A stretch of DNA of 64,000 bases, taken from Aphis gossypii. Its lineage: Eukaryota > Arthropoda > Insecta > Hemiptera > Aphididae. The stretch covers positions 70,650,604-70,714,603 of the forward strand of contig NC_065531.1 in NCBI RefSeq assembly GCF_020184175.1. The letters are read 5' to 3'. Numbering within the stretch: position 1 is the first letter of the stretch; each line of letters starts with the position of its first letter. The position numbers and the translations under genes are program-made. A model generated the notes under the pieces. That model searched no databases and was not told the origin of the DNA. It saw only the letters and a list, made by a program, of their open reading frames with translations. Positions 51,343 through 63,262 of this stretch are shown piece by piece.

Positions 51343-52400
51343 ATTAATTGTACTAAAAAGATTAGAGTGACTCACTGAAGAAATCGTAGGAAATTTCAAA
51401 GTAAATTCAGAAAAGAAAGATCAACCACAGACTATATTTTTGTAGTCAGACAATTAATGGAAAAACACTATGAATGCGCAAAGGACCTGCATATGGTGTT
51501 TGTAGATTATAAGCAGGCTTATGATAGCGTGAACAAGGAAAGACTATGGAAAATACTCAGATTATTTAGCATCTCTATTATCAAAATGATGTAACAGAAA
51601 ACATGTAGTCGAATAAAACTTGGGAATGAAGTGTCTATAGCTTTTGAAATCAAAAGTGGACTACAACAGGAAGTTGTCATAAAACACGCGAGAAGAAATT
51701 CAAATAAATCTGAAGAATTTAATAAAGATAAATAAAAATATAGGTCTAATAGTGAATTCAGAGAAGACAAAATACATGGTTGTAAGTATGAAACAATGAA
51801 TTCGAACAAGTGAAAGAATTAAGTACCTCGGAATGGCTCTAAACTACAAAAATATTATGCACGATGAAATAGATGTGAGGTTGAAGCCAGCAAATTGATG
51901 TTATCAGTGTTGTTATTTCGCAATAGGGAACCTCTTTAAATCAAAAATGATATCAACAAATGTCAATGAAAAAGTGAATAGAATCTACATGCATGTGCCA
52001 CTTAGTCCAAAATTAAAGGTGACGAAGAAAAATTAAGAGGTTTTGAGAAGAAAATCTTAAGAAGAATACATGTCCTAGTATTTGCCGAAACACAAAAATG
52101 GAAATTAAGAACAAAATGAATACACACTTGAAAAACTTATACAAAAAGGAAGATATTGTACAATTAAGTAAAATTATAAGAATGCAATGAGTGGGACATA
52201 TGCGGTGAGCAGACGGACGTTCAATAAAAGAAATAATGACCTGGACGTTAACGGGGAAGGGACCAAGAAGTAGAGCGCGAAGAATATAAGATGGATAGAT
52301 AGTATAAATGAGACATGGAAGAAGGTAGCCCAAGAAGTTGAAACAGATTGGAAAAATATTGAGAGAAATGGGAGGACAGTTTGTGTGGCAATAGCTATTT
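51343..52400 (+). mobile_element. Decayed non-LTR retrotransposon (LINE) reverse-transcriptase relic
   Basis: Plus-strand translation with frame changes gives ERSTTDYIFVVRQLMEK, then HMVFVDYKQAYDSVNKERLW, which is RT motif A with its catalytic Asp, then SIAFEIKSGLQQ. It resumes with IVNSEKTKYMVVS, ERIKYLGMALNYKN, KMEIKNKMNTHL, LYKKEDIVQL and a WVGHMR-like tail with a SRARRI..WMDSIN-like end. These are in the order of LINE-type RT and its C-terminal region. Several in-frame stops (for example just after SIIKMM) and frameshifts are present, and the segment that should hold the YADD box between SGLQQ and IVNSEKT is deleted. It is dead and 5'-truncated. The clade is not resolved. Confidence 0.85.
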
Positions 52401-52900
52401 CAAATTTGTATATACGACGACCGTTGTACACATACTAAGGTAGTAAGGTATAATCAACCATATAATTTTTAGTTAGGTATGATTTTTTCAAATATAACCT
52501 CCACCAATATTTGATTTCCATTATATTATGTAGGTACGCCTCATCTGTTCCCGACAAAGTTTTATTAGTTTACCCAGTTAGTACCGAATTTTTATTTAGT
52601 GGCCACCTTATCATTGCTTGTTGGAAATCTTTTATAAATTATAATCAACATTTCCCATTTAATACTATTATTAACTTAAAAAAATAACGGTTGTTACCAC
52701 ATTCATTGGTAAATACTAAACGGTGAATAACGTTATTTTCCAGTATAATATAATTTACCGCAACATTTATATTATACGATTATACGACGTGCAGTATTAA
52801 AAATATTATACACACATACATATATACGAAACCGATCGCTATTCAACAATATTCTTATAATACTTACTCCAATAAATTATCGTCGACACGTCTATACCGA
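52401..52900. other. AT-rich spacer right of the LINE relic
   Basis: No gene or repeat recognised. No poly-A tail or target-site duplication could be identified by eye at the LINE boundary. Confidence 0.4.
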
Positions 52901-52983
52901 TATTTATATTATATCATACAGATATCCCCATCAGACGAATTACACGTTTGGCACGGATACTGCAAGTTAGTTCTCGGCCCCAG

Positions 52984-53006
52984 TATTATTATTATTATTA
53001 TTATTA
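52984..53006 (+). repeat. (TTA)n microsatellite
   Basis: Seven to eight ATT units. Confidence 0.9.
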
Positions 53007-53039
53007 CCGTTGACACCTCGTGCGTAGGTACATATTGAA

Positions 53040-53346
53040 TACGACGCTAGGGATAACACACATCTCTGCACCGTTCATTATTAAAACTCAGAATATTAAG
53101 GGCTTACGTGCGTGTATTAGTGCCATGCATAATGGCTGTGCGGATTCGATACAGGAGAGAGGAACAGTGTTCGTCGTGACGTGACGTGTGGCATCTCGCG
53201 AGCGCGGACCGAAAATATTTTGAAGCCCTCTCTTGACGATGCGTCGGCGTAAAGTATCCTGCAGCAAAACCTCCTTCGACACAACACAAACGATGACGAT
53301 ACATCGTACCGCGAGCACGAGGAAGAGTAGGACGAGGATACAGGAG
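53040..53346 (+). promoter_or_regulatory. Candidate promoter and first exon ending at a consensus donor
   Basis: A CpG-rich patch in which the plus strand ends ACAGGAG|GTAAGT at 53346/53347, a near-perfect 5' splice site. An ATG at 53239 opens MRRRKVSCSKTS and continues to the donor (36 codons, Thr/Arg-rich). The antisense strand also has a long frame (53088-53501) with one hydrophobic stretch, which I regard as a composition effect. Whether the exon is coding is unknown. Confidence 0.3.
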
Positions 53347-54000
53347 GTAAGTAATGGATTCGAAACCACGCCGTCGCCCCCGCCGCCACTATCAATAATA
53401 TTTTGGTGCACGAGCCGAGAGAACGTATAATACGACGACGACAACGGCGGCCATACAACGGTAGCGAAATCCGACTGAATCGCACATATTATATACATCA
53501 CGCGATCATACTATTCGTATACATGTATTATAATAATATATATTATATAGATACATATAATAATCCGGTCGGATTAGCAAAACATTTTTTTCCCACCATC
53601 ATATCACCACTACTCTTACCCGGATGCCGTCACCCGCGACCAAGTCGTAATAATATTATAATAAATGTGTGGCACACACACACGTGTACACGTACACGCG
53701 CAAATAATATGCATATAGTGCGTTCATCAATCATCGTCGGAAACGCTTTTTTCGTCAAACCTTTTTTTTCCAATTTTTATTATTTTTTTTTTTTTACCGA
53801 ATCATCTGTCCCGTCCGTATACCGCCGCCGGTCGGAGCATAGCTCTCGAAATCTCTCGCTCGGCGATATACACTTCTACCCCGTCCTGCCATCGTGTCAT
53901 TCACCGCAAGACTCATCTCTCGGTGTTGTATGTATAGCACACATATAATATGTATAGTATACAGTATACGTGCTACTCGTGCATATGTATTATTATACTC
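53347..54000. other. GC-richer stretch with CA/GT tract and poly-T
   Basis: Contains CACACACACACGTGTACACGTACACG near 53.68 kb written here in outline as an alternating CA tract with ACGTGTACACGT symmetry, and a T run near 53.78 kb. The frames (for example 53403-53948) have mixed low-complexity content and no domains. Possibly intronic sequence after the first exon candidate. Confidence 0.3.
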
Positions 54001-54409
54001 TTTTACCAACTACGTCCGTTGAAAAAAAAAATGACTATTGTAGGAGATACCATTGATGTTCTATAATATTATTATTATAGTCTATGATAAAGGCTCTGTC
54101 TGTAACCGATAGTCATGATGTTATGATACACACTACACAGCGTTGTAGGTCGGTGGTTTTCGATTGTACGGAAAATGCGAGTTTGTGCCACAGTGTGCTG
54201 TACAAAACCGTATCCTACGTAGGTAATAATGTTTTCGTCAATATCACGAAATTTAATTTTATACTATTATTATTATATAGAATAGAATATGAAACTAGCC
54301 AGACATAATATAATCGAATGGCTTGGGCGTTTATACGACGTGAATAATATGACGTAATTAATACCGATTACGCAGACGATAGGACGTTACCTATATAGAA
54401 CAATCAAGA

Positions 54410-54862
54410 AGATTATAAATAGGCTCGATTCCAAAGACTCACGTGATAACCGATCCGGTTTCAATAGTTTCACTGCTCGTCACGTCTTCGTCAGTCAGTC
54501 TTTCGCGAATCGCCGTCCGTCGTCGTGCGCGCGTTCTTGATTTTTCTCTCCGTTTTCGTCGGTTTTGTCGGCACCGAATTTCAAGGTGTAATACGTGTCC
54601 AGTGATCTTATAACAATTTGTGTCACGAGTTCACGACTGTTATACTTTGGTAATCGGTTTCATCGGAATATGCTCATGCACTGGCGTGTTGTGCGAATAT
54701 TTCATTATACATATTTTTGTGACGTTAACGGGCACTTTTGGTTTTATTTTTGTAATTTATTATCATAATATAATCGCCGTTTCTCTTTCTTCGCGGAATA
54801 CCAACGTGCAATGCGGTCAGAGTGCGGTATTCGCTATCCAGTGTGGCAGCCTGCGGTTACGG
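54410..54862 (+). promoter_or_regulatory. Candidate core promoter and first exon
   Basis: The plus strand has TATAAATAG at 54414-54422, an E-box CACGTG at 54440-54445, and two overlapping arthropod-type initiator motifs in GTCAGTCAGTC at about 54490-54500. CpG-rich sequence (CGTCCGTCGTCGTGCGCGCG) follows, then a possible donor TTACG|GTAACG at about 54861. The TATA box fits a start near 54445, the initiator fits one near 54492, so at least one is fortuitous. No coding frame is convincing. Confidence 0.35.
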
Positions 54863-56570
54863 TAACGTTTTATCAATTATCGATATTATATCATATTTTG
54901 TTTTATTGTCCTTCTTGTAAAATATGTTAATACCGCTTGTCCGCTTATATTATTGGCGATACGGTGTACTTGAAGTATTTCTTTATTTTATAATATAGTA
55001 GACGGGCGTCTATATTTTATATCATCCGTATAAATTTATGTTCTTAATATATTATGTGTATTTTACAAATATGTGTGTCATGTGTTAATATTATATTTTA
55101 TAATATACAGTCCACTTAATTATTAATAATTTTACAATTAAAGCGTTATTTGTTTATTTTGAGTTATTCACTATACAATTTAGTAATAACTACTCGCAGC
55201 AATAATATGTATAATATTATTCGTTGTTGTCAACCATTAGGCATTAATGAAAATTTGACTAGACTATAAAAACGTTTGTGTAAGTCCAAACATTGTTTAC
55301 AAATTAAACTTCTATTTCCAATCTAAGCTCTAAAGTAACGAATTAACGATTAAGTTTGCCCACATAACTATAACAGTTTTAATAATTAATTAACTGTATA
55401 ATTTGACTAAAATAGTATATAGTCAATATATTTTTAATTGAAATGAAAGAAAAAAATGGAATTATTGGTGGAAATGATACAAAAATAGATCCAAACGTTA
55501 AAATTCAAAATATACTAATTATGAAAATATGATATCAACTAACTACAAAATCATCTGTTTGGAAAGTATTAAAAATATCACGATGTCTCATTTTGAAAGA
55601 CCGTTTAAATAATAATATTTACTTAATAGTAATGTTTGAATAGTTAACATTCGAAAAACATTAATAAGTATATTTCTCGAATTATATTTGAATTCTTATA
55701 TGGATTCCATACTATTATTACATGAAATAAAAGAGATTAAATTTTAGAATTATCAGTATTAAATAGGCTATGGGCTTAACTTAATGCTTGATGGTATAAA
55801 TATATAATTTTATAGTTTATACAAAACACTCTTATAAATATTTAGTGAAAATGTAAAGTACTGGTTATTCGTTTTTGAAATACTACTAAATAACAAAATC
55901 TATTTTTTCAAAAACTGATATCACATAAATACTTATATTCTTTTATAATTTTTTTTTTCTGATTATTTTGATTACCTAATACTAGAAGTTTTTACTTTTG
56001 ATTCCCGCCTTAAAAAAATATAACTTGATCGAGTGCATTTCATTTTTAACATAAATTAATCTAAAAGCTATTAAGTGATAATGTTACTAAATTTTAATTA
56101 AACAATAATTTAATACCAATATAGGTATTAATTAAAATTTCATTTCATTTAAAAAAATGCGGTAGTCGAAATAACACGGTTGATCATATAATAGGTATAG
56201 TCTTGGAAATATTTTGGTGGTCGAGATAACACGGTTGTGCATCTAAGGTAGTTAAGATATCACGGAACTACCGATTTTTTAAAACTAATAATCGATCGAT
56301 TTCACTATTTGTCTGAGAATTAAACACGTACATAAATCTTTAACGTGTTAGTACAGACTCATAGAAATTGAGCTTTGAATCATATAAGAACTTTTTGTTT
56401 TCAAACATATTGATGAGACAAGTGGTGTCTTACGCAAAAAAACTCCTCAACTACCCACTTTCCACCACAAGACGATCGTAATTTCAATTATATTTACAAT
56501 GTAAACTTACCATAATATGTATTGTAATCTTAATATATTGTTGTAATACACACTATAATTATATTTTCTT
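54863..56570. other. AT-rich region; no gene seen
   Basis: Resembles an intron after the preceding first-exon candidate. A short near-repeat of AACACGGTTG...TCGA(G/A)ATAACACGG type occurs at 56.16-56.26 kb. Nothing else was recognised. Confidence 0.4.
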
Positions 56571-57560
56571 GTCGTGCGGGAAGTTAGAAATTGAAAATAC
56601 CACGTTATCGGGTCCCCGTGAAATTTTCCGCGGAAGCGGTGACCATCATAGCCGGGTAGTGAGTGGCGGGCGTAAGGGACGTGTCAGACGCACGCTAGCT
56701 GTCTGGCTTTGAATTTTTTTAACGGCGCCCGGTGAAATAATATAACTACGTGCTCCATAATATACGCTTGGACGGGAACCTAACTGTGTGGGGAGGGAAA
56801 CGCGTGCGCGTTGATGTACGGCCGGGTCGTGTGTCATTTTCCGGATCGGGTTTATTTAAGTGGTTTAATAAGTGTTCATAATTAAATCATTGGAACGGTT
56901 CGAGGGATTCCATCGGGTTATTACTTTATTCTAGAAATGGGAGGAAGGGGTGTGATGGACTACTGTGTGTATGCCTATATATCGGCGAGAGAGAGGACGG
57001 TCGTCGGGTCGATTCGGATCCACTGGAGTAAGAGAGAGAGACAGAGAGACAGAGAGTTATAGAGAGTGATAGAGTGATCGAGAGGGGCTGGCAGCGGAAA
57101 TCGCCAAACTGCCATCGGCAGCGAATACAGCTATACGCCCGAGAATAAATAGACCCATTTATACAATCTCCCCGCGACCTTCCCGGAATATCAAAACGGT
57201 TTTTGAGTTGTGCCATGAAATTTTTGTTCATCGCATTAATAACTCACTCTCTCTGCACACATACACACGCTCATGCGCACACGCACACACTCACTATTTA
57301 TATATGTACAAAACATTATATAGCTACCGCTGCGGGCGTACGCCATTAACCAAGAATCGTCCGAAATGAATAAAAGAGCGCGCGCGTTCGAAAAATTAAA
57401 ACGCGTCGCAGCGATTTATCAACGCGTGCAGCCGTCGTTGCAAAGATTATATTCGACAAAATCTACGCTGTACAAGTGGCGCGTTAATGTGGGGTGGCAA
57501 CAGGGGGGTGACGATCCTTGCAGCATCTTATACACATTTTTTTTTTATCTTAAAATTTCC
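56571..57560. promoter_or_regulatory. GC-richer island with GA-rich tract; candidate promoter
   Basis: CpG-rich patches alternate with a GA-rich tract (about 57029-57090, AGAGAGAGAGACAGAGAGAC), which resembles GAGA-factor sites. An ATG at 57366 opens a 78-codon frame starting MNKRARAFEKLKRV, whose first ~54 codons are GC-rich and basic and whose end is hydrophobic low-complexity. I recognise no domain. Transcription direction cannot be decided. Confidence 0.25.
57029..57090 (+). repeat. GA-rich simple repeat
   Basis: Imperfect AG/ACAG repeats. Confidence 0.75.
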
Positions 57561-58680
57561 AAACGCAATCGATACCTAGCACTTGTCTTGTATTGCACAT
57601 AAATAATTATGTCACGTTATTATTTTGTAGGAAAAGTAAATAAAATTTATTTCCTCTCATTGATACGGATTTACACAATAATATAATTATAATACTATAG
57701 TATACCTACCGATGTGTATTATTGATATGAAATGTACGCGTACAGCACTACAGCGTCGAAACTCGAGACACTCGAGAATTGTATAATATGACTAGTCCAT
57801 CCTACAGAGTATCGTATTATTTTATATGACTATGTTTCGTCAGTGATATTATGTCGTAATATACTGAATGTATGGCCATAGGCGAATATCGCGAGGTTGT
57901 CCCCGGAAATGTAATATAGTAAATGGAGTTCGGGCTTTGGATTATGTTAGCTCCCCAAAAATTAAACCAAATGTTTGTCTATGACCTATGTATACATATA
58001 CCTATATTATATAAGTATACATATCATGTAGACATCGATTAGATTAATATAATATCGTTTATAAATATGATGTCAACCAGATGAACATAATATTAAAATA
58101 CTCTAAAAATAATAATACTAAAGGTAGGTATTTTCTCAAAGTCTCCAAAATAGTTCTTCGCCTCGTGAGTTGAAACAGTCTGTGAATCAATCAGATTTAA
58201 AATGTTTACGAATATCATCATAATTACTAATAATTAACATTATTGCGTTTTGGCTTTGACAATTAAACATATAATCATACTGATCTAATGTAATATAATA
58301 AGTACAATTTTAATGTAAAATGTGATTGAAATGCAACAGTCTATAGTCTACACCATTTTTATTTTTTAATATATTTTCGTATAATTCCAATGATCGATTA
58401 AAAATGTATATCACAATATAAGGGTTTTTTTTAAATATAGGAAACATTGAAGAATTTCAATAAATCAATTTCAATATTATTTACCATTAAATAAAAAAAA
58501 TACTGTAAGTAACAATTTCTTATAAGCCTTTAATCAGTCGTACAAACAAAGAATTCTATCTTTAAGGTCAATTCGCATGATGTTTAGCTTAATTGTTTGA
58601 TAATTTTAAGGCTTCGTAATTATACATCGTAGTACAACCAATTTGTGTCAAAATATCATTGTGCCTTCAAACGCACACCC
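57561..58680. other. AT-rich spacer; no gene seen
   Basis: No open frame or repeat of note. A small palindromic patch ACTCGAGACACTCGAG lies near 57.76 kb. Confidence 0.4.
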
Positions 58681-59450
58681 AGGAAACGGTTTTTTTCGTT
58701 TGATCCATATAGAAATTGTGACGACGACGATACAAGAATTATTGGGCTTGTCATAGAAACTTAGTGAGAGATAGGTGGCAGTGGGGTAAAGTATTCGTTG
58801 TCGCGAAGAGGTTATACCGAATATACCGTCTTACATTATTATTATTATTATAATGGTGTTATAATAAATAAAATCCACAGAAAGCGTGTCCGTTAACGGC
58901 TCTCGCGTTGGTCGCGGCGAGAGTCGTTGACATTTCGGGTTTTCGGTAAGGCGCCTCCGGTGACCTATAGAAGTCGGCCTCTCCCGGAGAAATGACATTA
59001 AAACTATATAAATGTATGTACTCGTCGTCAGTAGAGCATTATTATATATAATATTATACGCACGCCACTTCGGCAGATACCCTTCGTGTTACCTCTCCTC
59101 CAATACACTATATTGAGTGTATATATATATTATATTCATGGCACGTCGACCAGACAATAATTGACAGTTACTGACTAATGTCTTTGGTACGTTCATTCGC
59201 TGTTCCCTCAGTTTTGTTTTTGTCGCGTGTTCATTTATTTTTTGTTCGGTTGTTCGTCGTCGTCGTCTCCTTTTCTTATTACGCGCTCGCAATTCTTCAT
59301 ACTTTAATTAAAAAAAAAAAAAATTGTCGACCCAGTTGTGCTCTTCCCTTGGGCTGACACGCGCTCACTGCTGTACGCCACGTTTTTATACGTTATTATT
59401 ATATACTGCACCTTTGGCAACGTCATCATTTTAAAACATCGTCGACCGTA
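58681..59450 (+). promoter_or_regulatory. GC-richer island with TATA and initiator candidates
   Basis: CpG-rich sequence at 58.88-58.98 kb holds a short hairpin (CTCTCGC and GCGAGAG). The plus strand then has TATATAAA at 59005-59012 and TCAGT at 59028-59032. The spacing of about 25 is slightly shorter than the usual 30. A short Arg-rich minus frame (59089-59292) is low-complexity. No gene is assigned. Confidence 0.25.
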
Positions 59451-60342
59451 AAATATAATATATAATATAAATGTTTTATATACACTATAAACATATATAA
59501 TAAATAATAAATAGAGTATTCCTATGCCTTTAGCGTGAGATGCAGTGTTTCTAGAGAGTAAATATACTATTTCTGTCTCACAAAGATTCAGTATACCACA
59601 ATGGTTACTGGTTAAGTTAATAATTTTTTTTTGTCACGACTAATTTAATAGTATTATTTGAACAAAAACTTGTACAACAATCTTAGTAATTTTCACCATT
59701 TGTAGTTTTCTATGATTTTGAATTTATTACGTGTAATCTTCTTACTGTGATTTATATATTTAAATTGTAATAAACATGAAATTAGTTATTGATAATGATT
59801 GAAGTTTTGAAAAATAAGTGTGATTATAGAAGTAAAAGTAAAAAAAAAAAATTGTATTGATTTTCGGGAATATATGATTAAGCAACATGAGTTTTTCAAT
59901 TTTTATTATCAATAACTGTAATATTTCCTTTATGATTATTTCGCAGTTTATAAGATATTATGGAAAGCAAGATTTTTGAATAAATAGATGCATAATATTA
60001 TTAGGGCTTATTTCAGTTAATTTATTATGGATGATAATAATTATATTTCACGATACATATAATATGTAATGTTGAGGGTATAAACATTTTGTCCATTCGC
60101 CATACACCAAAGTATATTTTATTGTTTCTGTTTCTCCGATAGTAGGAGATAGGTGTGAACAAAATATTTGCCTATGTATCTATAGCAGTGTACGTGAGGT
60201 AATTCAGTTTAAAATTAATAATTAGTATAGCTATAGTATAAAATCAATATAATATTATAAGTAATTAGAAAAATTTTATCACATCACATTAGATTAATTA
60301 GAGTAATTTATTCGTATATATATATATAGTATATATATATGT
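59451..60342. other. AT-rich spacer; no gene seen
   Basis: No supported feature. A short (TA)n tract lies immediately before the 113-bp tandem duplication. Confidence 0.4.
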
Positions 60343-60572
60343 AAAATATCCATCTCTCCATTCAGGATCTAAAAAATTAACAAATACATTTTTAAATCTC
60401 AGTTTTATAATATTATATAATTTTAAGCTAAAAATTAGTGTGATAGAATTATGGAAAAATATCCATCTCTCCATTCAGGATCTAAAAAATTAACAAATAC
60501 ATTTTTAAATCTCAGTTTTATAATATTATATAATTTTAAGCTAAAAATTAGTGTGATAGAATTATGGAAAAA
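60343..60572 (+). repeat. 113-bp tandem duplication, two copies, apparently identical
   Basis: The segment beginning AAAATATCCATCTCTCCATT is repeated exactly 113 bases later (60343 and 60456), and the second copy runs to 60572 before diverging. The copies look identical by eye over their full length. Each includes CTCTCCATTCAGGATCT, which resembles the right-end motif of the DNA-transposon-like family. The apparent identity implies a recent duplication or an assembly artefact. Confidence 0.95.
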
Positions 60573-61780
60573 GACATTTTTTTATAGTCCTCCGCCGGAA
60601 AGACGGGAAAACAGTAAATGTAGATGTGGTGTCCACTTAACGATGAAATCACAATAATATTTAATTAAATTACCATTTTAGGTACATATACTACAGTAAC
60701 GTCCACACGAGTTCTCATTTATGTAATTTTTTTTAGCCGTTTACCCCCTTTTCTCACTTGATGTTGTGTTCAAAAGCGTTCGCTTAAGGTTTTATTTAAT
60801 TTAGGTTACACGACAAACCCTTTTCAAGAAGAACCCGAGTACTACGTGTTATTTTGTCATATGTTTCCCACCACTTGTCATCAAATTTTTTCAATTTTTA
60901 TTCCGAATACTTATAGTACTTAATTTGTTTGAATTTATTTACACTTTCTCATAATTTATTTGATATCGGTACGTTCAGATTATCGATTTTCTGTTTTGTG
61001 GGCACAATAAATGTTTCCTCATAATTCGAGGATGTCTTTCAGTTTTTATGTATACCTACGATCATGATATACCTCAAATAGCATCCAATAATAGAAATGA
61101 AAAATTGTTCGTTGTAGTTATGATACATATATATATCTATTAATTATTATAATATGTTCTTAGAATTTTTGTTGGAACATATTATAATAACGTTGTATAC
61201 ATAATATTTTGACATATTAATATGTTTGTCTTATTTTATATTATTCAGTTTTAAAAATAAATACATATTAATAGATATTATATATCTAAGCTACTTAAAA
61301 CAGATTTATTTATGTTAAGTATATATTTTTGATTTAACGTGTTATCATACTGGTCAGTCGTTTAACAACAAAGCTTCTGCAGTATTATAGATAGAAAGCA
61401 TGCAACCCTAATTGATAGAAGTGATGTAAAAAAAAGTTATACTAAATTTCTTAATAGTTAAATCGAAAAGATTTTGATAGATATATTTTGACACACCATA
61501 ATATATTATATTGTGATACTAAAAAAAACTCAATTGTGCAACCGAGAGACAGTGAAATCGCATATTTATATTTCTATTGTTAAAGTTTATAATACGTTAA
61601 ACGCTATTATTGTTATAATATAATTGTATATTTAATATAATATTATAATATTTATTTAGTCATAAGGATTAAACTTGATCAATTACAATCTAGTAAATTA
61701 TAGACAGATTATTACTTTCAGTAGGTAAAATAATAATAATAAATATAAAAGTTACTAACCAGTAAAATGAAAAAAAAATA
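60573..61780. other. AT-rich region with one strong inverted repeat
   Basis: A short GC-richer patch (60.58-60.65 kb, CCTCCGCCGGAAAGACGGG) follows the tandem duplication. The remainder is AT-rich with the hairpin at 61144-61190. No gene was recognised. Confidence 0.4.
61144..61190. other. 16-bp perfect inverted repeat with 15-base loop
   Basis: Arms TTATTATAATATGTTC and GAACATATTATAATAA. It may be a hairpin or a tiny element end; being AT-rich it may also be chance. Confidence 0.5.
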
Positions 61781-61809
61781 TTAAATTTTCTAGTGAACTA
61801 AAATAAGTC

Positions 61810-63262
61810 AAAAAGGGCTGATCAAAAGAGTAACTTTCTGCTGTACAGTAGAATTGGTGTATGTTTCAAGTTTCTACGACTAGTTACTTTTAACTATGTA
61901 AAAAATATAAAATTATTTGACTGTAAATAATCGTTACATGAATATTTGATTCCGTAATGATTTAAATTTTCGATAACATTTTTTTAACTGGCCAATACTC
62001 AAGTTGTTTATAATTATTGTAAAATTTACCATGGAAAATCTTTATTAAATTTTCAATGCTTAGCTACCTACTTATGAACAATTTTATACATTTTAACTAC
62101 AAAATAATTTGCAAATATTTATGATTTTAACGAATTTTGTCAATATTTGAACTTCAAATGGCAATAAAAATAATTGTGCTTATGTATTCTTAACGTTTTA
62201 TTAAATTTTCAATTATTTTGACTTAGCCTAAAAAATTTTATCGACATTTATAACAAAAAAAAACTGAACAAAAACGAATATTTCAAATGTCTATAAATAA
62301 CCTTAAAATAAATGAAATATTTTGAAAATTAAATTATGTAAAGAAAATGCCAATCTAAATAACTGGTGAAATTTTCAAGTATCTACGACTTATACTTTTT
62401 GAATAATAACAAATATTGAAAATCGTTTGAGGATAAATCATTATCGTTACGGTATTTCGTAAAAATTTAAATTTTACACGCTCATAACATTTTTCCTTAT
62501 AATGACACATCGAGTTTTCTCCATAGCTATTTGAAGGAACACTTATGGAAAACTGAAAAACTTAGTGTTGAATTTTTTTACCTTCAATATAAATACAAAC
62601 GATTTTATGAGTTTTCAACTACAAAATTACTTGCAAATTTCCGCGATTTTGACATATTTCGTAAAAATTGGAACTATAAACGTTTGTAAAAAAAATGATA
62701 AAAGCGTTTTTTGTTTTTTTAACCACAATAAAACAACTTATAAGAAACCTTGTGTTAAATTTTCAAGTTTTTTCGAGTATCTAAAATTTTTTATCGTCTT
62801 TTCAAAAAAAAAAAAAAATAAATTCCTAGAAAAACATTTCAGTTGTCTATAAATAGCTTTAAAAAGCTAGACTATTTTTGAAAATTTAACCGTGTATAAG
62901 TACTGCTAATATAAATATTTGGTGAAGATTTCATCTATTTACAGTGTTTTCGTTTTGAGTTACAACTATATAAAACAATCGTTTTTTTCGAAAACTAGTT
63001 TTGCATAAAATTTTTCGTTTTTTGTCACTTTTTTTTTTGTATTTCTCGATTTTTTTTGAAAACTGTTTGAAACTTCTTACTTTTGATTTCTATAATGTAC
63101 TAATGATATTCAATTTTCAATCTGAAACTACCCCTGAATTTTTAAATTGCAACATTATTTTGACTAGTTATAGTATACCCAGACACAAACACAAAAAAAA
63201 AAAAAAAAAAAAAATACATCATTGTAAAATTAATACATTCCTCACTCCGTTCAGAATCTGAA
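61810..63262. mobile_element. Repeat element with diverged tandem ~0.5-kb modules
   Basis: Modules recur with offsets of about 510-555 bases: TTTCAAGTTTCTACGAC (61864) and TTTCAAGTATCTACGAC (62373); CTACAAAATAATTTGCAAAT (62098) and CTACAAAATTACTTGCAAAT (62619); TTTCAAATGTCTATAAATA (62281) and TTTCAGTTGTCTATAAATA (62837). The block ends at TTCCTCACTCCGTTCAGAATC (63239-63259), the family right-end motif, after a poly-A tract. Frames inside are AT-composed and non-coding. It is probably a non-autonomous DNA transposon or satellite-bearing element. Confidence 0.55.
63193..63214 (+). repeat. Poly-A tract (22 A)
   Basis: Homopolymer near the right end of the repeat element. Confidence 0.9.

Noticed and set aside
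53088..53501. 137-codon minus-strand frame with one hydrophobic segment
   Set aside because: It overlaps a better plus-strand exon candidate with a consensus donor, starts without ATG at its listed 5' end, and its composition follows the local CpG-rich repeats. Not excluded, but not supported.
63001..63261. 86-codon plus-strand frame beside the poly-A tract
   Set aside because: Phe/Leu/Lys-rich translation of repeat DNA. It lies inside the modular repeat element.
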